From Emydura subglobosa (taxonomy: Eukaryota; Chordata; Testudines; Chelidae), in NCBI GenBank assembly GCA_007922225.1, contig ML679960.1, positions 448,032-512,031 on the forward strand: 64,000 nt of DNA, read 5' to 3'. This document shows, one piece after another, positions 56,570 through 64,000 of the stretch. Both the position numbers and the translations under genes were made by a program. The notes under the pieces were generated by a model. The model made no database searches. It was not told the origin of the DNA and was given only the letters and a program-made list of their open reading frames with translations. The number at the start of each line of letters is the position of its first letter. Position 1 is the first letter of the stretch.

Positions 56570-56714
56570 CTAATTACAAGTACGGTTTTCCAGTGTGGAC
56601 GCAATAAAGCGGATCAAGCACCATAGTGTGGACAGTCTGCAGCGCTTTCTGTAAAGCGCTTTCTAAAATACGCATTAAGCTGATGCACATTAGTGCTGTA
56701 GTGTAGACATAGCC
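56570..56714. promoter_or_regulatory. Harbinger right subterminal and terminal repeats
   Basis: Two GTGTGGAC motifs (about 56595 and 56627) mirror GTCCACAC at the left end. AGCGCTTTCT is repeated at 56641 and 56656. TACGCATTAAG lies at 56670 and GTGTAGACATAGCC closes the element. As the region upstream of the transposase start, it must also hold its promoter. Confidence 0.6.
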
Positions 56715-59700
56715 TCAATTAATCCCACTTCTTTCTATGTCTTGTGTTTTCTACATCCTGTGCCTTCGTTTTCATTAAATCTAACGAAATTTTCTGACTC
56801 TTGATTCTTCATCCAAAAAATGACAAATTTGTTATAAATTTTTTTGTGAAAAATCTTCCCAGTTTTTGACCATCTCTGATTTTCATGTTTTTCTGAAGTT
56901 GCATTCCTACAATCAACCAGTAGTGATCTGGAGAAAGGAAGTTAGGAAGTCTAATGAAACACTGAAGTTCATCCTTGCCCTCTAAGGATGAATACATTAT
57001 CCCCATACACTCTCACAACATGAAGTCCAAAAATATAACCTCAAGCCAGCTTCCAAACCTTCATCTCTTCATGGTAACGCAGAGAGATGAGACTGTTTCA
57101 CAAAGCTGGATATTAGTGATTTATTTTAGAGATAACTACTTTGACAGAAACAGTAGAGCTGTGCATACATCACATCAGAGTGAAATAAGCAGCTGACTAC
57201 CCTTAAGGCTACAATCAGTTCTACACAAAAAGAACCACCTAATTGAAGGGACATGGAGAATTTTGACCTTTAGTTACATGCTAGGGTGATTCTGTCTTGG
57301 GAACTGAGCTCCCAATTGTATCATGCTTGCTTTAAACATCTCAGTGGGGCAGTAAACTAGCAATACAGAATTTTAATTGCTTGCTTTGGGGGAATTGAAC
57401 ATAATCTTATACCAATCTTATCTTAAAATATTTCATTACTGATGTTGGAAGCTACATCCCCAGTTTTCCCACCCGTATACTTTTCAACTAATAAGTTACT
57501 GAATTTATGTTGCAATCTTATCACTCGACCTTACAGAGCTGCTCTGTGGTTTTCATATTTCAGCTGTGGACACAGGTCAAATCCCAAATGAACTGCTGAA
57601 CTGTTTTCAACAGTGTTCTCAGTTTATGTTCAACTTTCCTTCTGCTCCCTCGTTTCCCTGATGTAGAGTTAGTATAATGAATTACATTTTCCTTAAAGGG
57701 AAAACATTGGTCATCATTTTTCTAGGTTTACTTATTTATTTAGGATGAAGAAACAAGCACTGGAAAGGAAACATCTACTCCACTCCTTGATGGGTTTCAA
57801 CCACTGTTTTACACTGTGATCTTCTTTGTCCTTTTTATGGAATTTGAGATTTCCAGAATAAAGGGCAACATTGAAATATTAAGTCATTAGGGGCAAGGAT
57901 TCCACATAGTGGCTCTGCACCATAACATACACAACACAGGGAACGGAAAATAGGGGATGATGGGGTTAGGGGCAGTTTCAATTGCCCTCTTCTCCCAGCA
58001 AAGCATATGTGATCGCAGGCATCACTATTGCCTGAAGACTGCAGTAGCAGTTCTGTGGATTCTCTGTGGCTCAGGTCAGGGATGGGAAGAAAGACCAGTC
58101 AATTTATGTTGGGCACTAGGGCAAGGGTTTCACTAGGTTAAACCAGAAACAAACAAACAAAAAACAAACACCCCAGCAGCAGCACTAATTCTAATGTAAA
58201 TATTCACCATTTAAACCTAAAGGGTTAAGTAGCAATTCACTTCTTTTCACTTGTATTTACATTTACAGGGACACTGTAATTAATTATGTAAGAAGTGAAG
58301 TGACTTTCCTTATCCAAAAGCTTCAAATGAAGCACTGGTAGAATATTATAACAGTGACAATAAGCAGTCTTGTCCACAGCATGCTGCTACTTCTGGAGCG
58401 GAAAAAGCAGACTCTTGTTTATGCTGAGAGACAGTAATTTCAGTTTAGTTATAAAACTCAGATCTACTAGTGTAATTAGTTTGTTAATTTAACAACATTG
58501 TAACACTAATCTCAGATAAAACTGATCAGCGATAACAAATTAAGGAAATACATTTAAATATAATCTATTATCTAATTTCAAGCAAGCCATATTTTCTTTT
58601 TCAAAAAAAGTCAAGAATACATGCCTGGTACTTAACATTAGTAACTCTCTGAGATGCTTTTTTTTTTTTTTTTTTTGATAAAATGCCAGTAAACACTTCA
58701 GTAAAAGGTAACAGGAGTTACTATAGCGTGGATCAGGCTTTTGTGATCAGTCCTGAATGAAGGGGCAGCACATAACTGGACCATACCAAGAGAAAACCCC
58801 AGAAGAAACTGTCTCCATCACAATTCTTCCTCTGCTCCCCTCTTTTTCTGGGTAGGGATGCAGTCAGTGTAGCCCTTGAAAGGGTCAGTTTATTTATTTC
58901 TCCTCCTAGGCAGCTACTCAGGCCAGCTAGAGGGTAGGTGCGGTTCAGAAACAAGGTTCCACTGATTTCCCATACCCTTATTTGCAGGGGGCATATTCAG
59001 AGATAGTAATGAGCACATTCCATACCACATCAGGAGGTAAAATGGGCCTTACCAGGCAGGCCAAGCAAATGGGGTTGGGGGCCCTGCATGCTTTACTCAT
59101 GTTCTTAGCCTAATCTAGCCCTATATGTGTTGGTCTACACAAAGTAGCTTTTTTATCTACACAGTGTGTTATAGTTACCAAATTTAATCTGTAACTCCAA
59201 TTAGTGTTCTAAAACTGCTTATTTTCAAAGAAAAAATAATATGTTCATGTCTTTATTCTTGCACTGTAGATGCAAAACAGAATTAAAGTTTTGGGTGTAT
59301 GTGCAAATGGAAACAAAAGGTTTCAGATTTGTACAGATTAACTGTCAGTTCTCAACCTTAGTACAGTATTAAATTGGGAATGGCCACTTATGTGATCTGA
59401 AGTGTCATAAATTACGTAACTGGAGAAGGAACTAAATGATCCTTTAACATTAGTCCACATATAATGCAATACAACTAAAACACCCAAAAATGTGTTTTAT
59501 TTTGGACTGGGTTTTCTGGTCTGTTTAATTTTAGTTGGTATTAAGAACATGCAATAACTTTGATTTGAGAACCAAGCTTTTGCATTCATAAGTAATTTTT
59601 TTTGAGAACCATGAATCTCTCTCTACATGTTTCATAGAATTTAAAATGCATCCCTGCAAAAATAATAATACTTTTTAAATATGTTGTCTTGGTTGTCCAT

Positions 59701-60655
59701 CTACAGTATATAATCATAGTTAAAATCTCTCTCAAGCTTTTTTCCTAGACCACCAGAATCATGTAGTTAAATAAAAATCTACTGCGTACATCCTTCCCAG
59801 CAGTCACAAAGACAAACTACTTTTTGAAACTATCACCAACAACATACTTTGGAGTGGGAGGCAGCATGATTCCAGTATCTTACACTGCACCTAAAGAAAG
59901 TAGCCTTCTTTTGATTACATTATAGCAACTACTACATGACTTGGCAGACCCACTTACGCAATACTGAGTGGTATTTTTCATGTTAGTCACTTCAAATGAA
60001 ATCATTTGTGGCATCCTCACATTATGTTAAAAAAAAAATAGGATTTAATACTTACTGTGTTTTTCTGAGATACCATGTCCTGGAAAACAAAGAGATCAAG
60101 GAAAAGTTTAGGCACGTTTGCCTGGATTATTATTTTCAATAAAAATAATTTAAATAGCACTATAAATGTACATGCTGCTTTACAGAGAAAGCCGTATTTC
60201 CTGCCTCAATAAATTTACAAACTAAGATAGACAAGAAAGAGCATAACAGTTCACATGAGGGAAGCTGCCCTGAGGAGACCCAGGAAGGCTTTATAGATAA
60301 AGTTATCTTCAAGTAGGGATCAAAAGGAAAGGAAAAGCATGCTTGGCGGACAAGAAGAAGGAGAATAAGAGATGCTTGAGAGTGGAAAAAAGATGAAAGG
60401 ACTGGAAAAGGTTCTGTGTGTGAGTAGGGAAGAGAAGCAGAGTCTTAAGTAGAGAACAATGAGACGAGTTGATTTGAGAAGAGACAGAAGGATAGTGAAA
60501 AGCCTCCCGTTAGGAGCCTGAGTGTGAGAAGAGTAAGTAGAAATTAGCAATGGCATTTTGGACAGAACTGGAATGGGAAGAAGTACAAAGTAGAGTTATA
60601 GTAATCAAGACAGGAGAAGACCAAGGCATGGAAGTATTGATGCCGTTAGACAAGG
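56715..60655. other. No gene recognised
   Basis: AT-rich, unique-looking sequence with a T-run at about 58658-58676. A purine-rich block at about 60250-60650 resembles a dispersed repeat but could not be named. No MAP3K15 exon was found. Confidence 0.45.
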
Positions 60656-60702
60656 CACTGATAAGACAATCTGTAGTACTGTGTACAATTCTGGTCACCA
60701 TA
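60656..60702 (+). mobile_element. CR1 ORF2 fragment
   Basis: GTAGTACTGTGTACAATTCTGGTCACC is recognisable as the CR1 segment encoding the L-YCVQFW-P motif. It ends where the reversed LINE begins. Confidence 0.6.
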
Positions 60703-60792
60703 AGAGCAGCCATACTGGGTCAGTAGCCATACTGGGTCCATCTAGCTCAGTAACCTGTCTTTTGACAGTGGCCAATGCCAGATGCTTTAGAG

Positions 60793-61754
60793 CATTAGTT
60801 TCTCAACCTGTGGTATGTGTACCCCTGGGGGTACGCAAGACACAGGCAGGGGGTACCTAGGAAAAACAGAGTGAAGGAGAGGCAGGTGGCAGCTGCCAAC
60901 TTTTGGGGAAGCCAGGCAGCAGCAGCCCACTTCCCACTCGGTCCCAGCTACCAGATGGGAGGCAGGCGGCAGCCGCTGGCTTTTGGGGAAGGTGCACAGC
61001 AGCCGCCCACCTCCCGCCCAGTCCCAGCTCCCAGCTGGAGAGCAAGCGGCAGCCCCCAGCTTTTGGGGAAGCCAGGCAGCAGCCCCCTGCTTCCCGCCTG
61101 GTCACAGCTCCCATCTGGGAGGCAGGCGGCAGCTGCTAGCTTCTGGGGGAGGCAGGCAGCTCCCACCCGCACCCCAGCTCCAAGCTGAGGGACAGCCTCC
61201 AGCACCTCAGCTTGAAGACAGACAGCAGCCACCTGCCCACATCCCTGGGTCCCAGCCGGCGCAGAAGCCTCCTCTGCCCCAGCTCGGATTGGGTGGCAGC
61301 CCCCCTCCCTGGCTCAAAGCCCAGTGCCCAGAAAACTTGTCAATTTCACTGCTCTATGACAGCCCCAGCTTTTCCTGTCTCTTTCTCTCACCCTCCTTCC
61401 CTGTCTCTCTCTCTCGCCCTTTCCTCCTCTCAAATCTAGGGCATAAAATTTGGCACGGAGCTTTATATTCCCCAGCATTGGCATGCGCTCAAAGCCTCCT
61501 AGCTTTCGCCAACATCACCTCTAGCCCAGGTACATACTTGAGTTGTGCATCCCTGGTGTAAAGGTGGTAACCCTACCCACACTAGATCTGACATCTGTCA
61601 TTATATACGTCCGTATATACTCAGCCCTTCTTCCAACATATGACTCACATTAGTCTGTAAATATAAAATCCTGTGGAAAATTGAGTGTTGGGGTACTTAT
61701 TAAAATTTTCAGAAGTTAGGGGGTACTTGCTATTTAAAAGGTTGAGAAACACTG
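60793..61754. mobile_element. hAT-type nonautonomous transposon inside the LINE
   Basis: Ends CATTAGTTTCTCAACCTGTG and, reversed, CAGTGTTTCTCAACCTTTTA. Identical 8-bp repeats CTTTAGAG flank it (60785-60792, 61755-61762), and the LINE sequence continues across them. The 192-residue open frame inside is produced by tandem repeats and is not a gene. Confidence 0.93.
60881..61200 (+). repeat. 80-bp tandem repeat, four copies
   Basis: Units begin at 60881, 60961, 61041 and 61121 with GGCAGGTGGCAGCTGCCAAC-like sequence followed by TTTTGGGGAAG. The period is exactly 80 bp. Copies differ by point changes. Confidence 0.9.
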
Positions 61755-61922
61755 CTTTAGAGGGTATGAACAGAACAGGGAAATTATCAAGAGATCCATC
61801 CCCTGTCATCCAATCTCAGTTTCTAGCAGTTAGAGGCTTAGGACACGCAGAGCATGGGGTTGCAACCCTGATCATTTTGGCTAACCACCATTGATGGACC
61901 TATGCTCCATGAACTTATCTAA

Positions 61923-62102
61923 GAGCAGATCTACACTACAAACTTGCATCATCGCAGCTGCATCAATGCAGCTGTACCATTCTAGCGCTTCTGGTGAAGA
62001 CACTCTAAGCTGATGGGAGAGACCTTTCCCGCCAGCTTAATATGCATTTTTACACCCCTGAGCAATGTAGTTATCCTGAAGTAAGTGTGTAGAGACATAG
62101 CC
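61923..62102. mobile_element. PIF/Harbinger-type MITE (180 bp) inside the LINE
   Basis: Ends GAGCAGATCTACACTACAAA and, reversed, GGCTATGTCTCTACACACTT, flanked by TAA on both sides (61920-61922, 62103-62105). The LINE resumes at TTCTTTTTTGAACCC. Confidence 0.88.
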
Positions 62103-63235
62103 TAATTCTTTTTTGAACCCAGTTATATTTTTGACTTTCACAACCACCCCTGGCAACAGGTTCCACAGTTTGACTGCCCATGGTGTGAAGAAATATTTCC
62201 TTCTGTTTGTTTTAAACCTGCTACCTATACATTTAATTGAGTGACCTCTGGTTCCTGTGTTATGTGAAGGGATAAACAACACTTCCATATATACTTTCTC
62301 CATACCACTTGATTTTATAGACCTCTATCATATCCCCCTGTAGTTGTCTCTTTTCCAAGCTGAAAAGTCCCAATCTTTTTAATCGCTCCTCATATAGAAG
62401 CTGGTTCCTAACATTCTCTTAGCTTTTTTGACTGCCTCTTCACATTGAGCAGATAATTTCAGAGAACCATCCACAATGACTCCATGATCTCTTTCATGAG
62501 TGGTAACAGCTAATTTAGACCCTATTATTTTGTATGTATTTTGTATTCTTGGGATTATGTTTTCCAATGTGCATTACTCTGCATTTATCAACAGTGAATT
62601 TTCATCTGCCATTTTATTGCCCAGTCATCCAGTTTTGTGACATTCTTTTATAACGCTTCACAATCTGCTTTGGACTTAACTATCATGAGTAATTTTGTAT
62701 TGTCTTTAAATTTTATCACCTCACTCTTTACCCCTTTTTCCTAATCACTTATGGATATATTGAATAGCTCTGGTTCCAGTACAGATTCCCAGGAACATTG
62801 CTATTTACCTCCACTACTGCCCATTTATTCCTGCCCTTCTTTAATAGTTACAGATCCATGAGAGAACCTTCCCTTTTATCCCCTGACATCTTACTTTGCT
62901 TAAGAATCTTTGGTGACGGACCTTGGCAAAGGCTTTCTGAAAGTCCAAGTACACTATATCCACTGGATCCATATTTGTTGATCCCTTCTAAGAATTCTAA
63001 CAGATTGGTGAGGCATGATTTCCCTTTACAAAAGCCATGTTGAATCTTCCTCAACAAACTGTGTTCATTTATGTGTCTGATAATTCTGTTCTTTACTATA
63101 ATTTCAACCAATTTGCCTGGTACTGAAGTTAGGCTTATTAGTGTGCAATTGCCAGGATTGCCTCTGGATCCTTTTTAAAAAATTGGCATCACATTAGCTA
63201 TCCTTCAGTCATCTGGTGCAGAAGCTGATTTAAGT

Positions 63236-64000
63236 GACAGGTTACATACCATAGTTCAAGAAAGCTGGGTTTAAACTGAAACAGGTGCAGAGAAGAGTTC
63301 TAAGAATGATCAGGAGAATGGAGGGCCTATCTTATCTTATCAGAAGACACTGGAAGAGTTTGGTTTGTTTAGTCTCACAGAACAAAGGTTGAGAGGGGAT
63401 AGGATTGCTCTATATAAATCCATTAGGGGGGTAAATCTCAGGGAGGATGAAGAGCTATTTAAGCTAAAGGACAATGATTGCACAAGAACAAATGAATATA
63501 AACTGGCCATGAACAAATTCAGACTGGAAATTAGAAGAAGGTTTCTGTCCATGAGACAGGTAAGGTTGTGGAAACAGTCTCCCAATAGGAGCTGGGGGGG
63601 AAGGAGGGGGGAGAACAAATTAATTAGTTTTCAGAGAGAGCTGGACAAATGCAATTGCAAAATGGGGTTGTGTGTGATGCTGGGGGGCAGGGCTCAACAG
63701 CCCTGGGACTCACTCTAGTTTATGTTTTATGTTTCTCAAGCCCATGTTTCAGGGTTTCAACCAGTCACCGGCAGGGGTCAGGAAGGGATTTCCCCCCCCC
63801 CCCCCAATGTTTTCTGAGATTTTTTTTTTTAATCTCCAGCCTCTGAAGCATGAGGAATGGCCACAGCTGGAAATGGGACATTGGGCAGGGTGGGCCAAGG
63901 CTCTGAGGTGGCACTGAGCATTCTCTCTCTCAGGTGCTTGTCCAGCTGGTTCTTCTCACATGCTCAGGGTCTAACTGATCGCTATGTGGGGTCAGGAAGG
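63236..64000 (+). mobile_element. CR1-clade LINE, 3' part, running out of the window
   Basis: From 63300: LEEFGLFSLTEQRLRGDRIA-like reading, ELFKLKDNDCTRTNEYKLAM and NKFRLEIRRRFLSMRQVRLW, the CR1 ORF2 C-terminus, followed by 3' UTR with GGGGTCAGGAAGGGATTTCC. It differs from the reversed LINE next to it, so this is a second subfamily. A C-run is at about 63790-63805. Confidence 0.85.

Larger units (their letters stand above)
52764..56714. mobile_element. Full-length PIF/Harbinger transposon, apparently autonomous
   Basis: A 3.95-kb element. The left end GTCCTGGTCTACACTGG and the reversed right end GGCTATGTCTACACTAC are imperfect terminal inverted repeats with a shared GTCTACACT core. The flanking triplets TTA (52761-52763) and TCA (56715-56717) fit a slightly mutated 3-bp target site. 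It encodes the two proteins typical of the superfamily, a Myb/SANT-like DNA-binding protein on the plus strand and a DDE transposase on the minus strand, convergently, with both frames open. It lies in the large intron or 5' flank of MAP3K15. Confidence 0.93.
60703..63235 (-). mobile_element. CR1-clade LINE, reverse orientation, split by two DNA transposons
   Basis: Read on the minus strand, the right side gives reverse transcriptase (VEIIVKNRIIRHINEHSLLR, KIQHGFCKGKSCLTNLLEFL), then SKLAVTTHERDHGVIVDGSL, then the C-terminal KYFFTPWAVKLWNLLPG, then the 3' UTR. The 3' part is the family seen at 9497-9838. The insertions at 60793-61754 and 61923-62102 interrupt it. Frames are broken. Confidence 0.9.

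Noticed and set aside
60881..61200. Regular repeat that might suggest a CRISPR array
   Set aside because: Units are contiguous 80-bp tandem copies without spacers, in a vertebrate genome.
60983..61561. 192-codon plus-strand ORF
   Set aside because: Created by the 80-bp tandem repeat, whose length leaves several frames open; Pro/Gln/Ala-rich with no domain.

Overview
This is a piece of vertebrate nuclear DNA, most probably from a turtle or a close reptilian relative. Coding sequence comes as short exons with GT-AG splice sites inside very long introns. The repeats are CR1-clade LINEs, PIF/Harbinger and hAT DNA transposons, MIR-type SINEs, LTR pieces and short palindromic elements of amniote type. 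There are no operons, ribosome binding sites or other prokaryotic features. The turtle assignment rests on remembered repeat types and is an inference.

The only host gene recognised is MAP3K15 (ASK3, apoptosis signal-regulating kinase 3), on the minus strand. Thirteen consecutive internal exons lie between 38473 and 750. They join in one frame, with every intron phase matching, and encode about 557 residues: the central regulatory region, the PH-like domain and the start of the kinase domain (glycine-rich loop, ATP-binding lysine, helix C). The rest of the kinase lies left of base 1. The exons for the thioredoxin-binding N-terminus were not found in the window, so 38474-64000 is read as part of a very large upstream intron, or else the 5' flank.

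Layout. 1-2644: kinase exons and introns. 2645-6679: decayed Harbinger copy, LTR piece and hAT element. 8.3-22.2 kb: exons for the PH-like and central regulatory regions, mixed with hAT elements, a LINE 3' end and a MIR. 22.2-38.5 kb: large introns holding LTR pieces, MITEs and the three most upstream exons. 38.5-51.2 kb: nested hAT/LTR/MITE insertions and microsatellites. 51.2-52.7 kb: CR1 LINE. 52764-56714: a full-length PIF/Harbinger transposon with two apparently intact genes, a Myb/SANT-like protein with one intron (plus strand) and a DDE transposase (minus strand), arranged convergently. 56.7-60.6 kb: no gene. 60.7-64 kb: LINE copies, one interrupted by two younger DNA transposons.

The most notable object is the Harbinger element. 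Both proteins are open, the catalytic residues are present, the ends carry inverted repeats, and the subterminal regions carry repeated palindromic motifs that could be protein-binding sites. Three nonautonomous MITEs with similar ends and TAA/TGA target duplications lie in the same window, as does an older dead copy. No wholly new biological system was identified.
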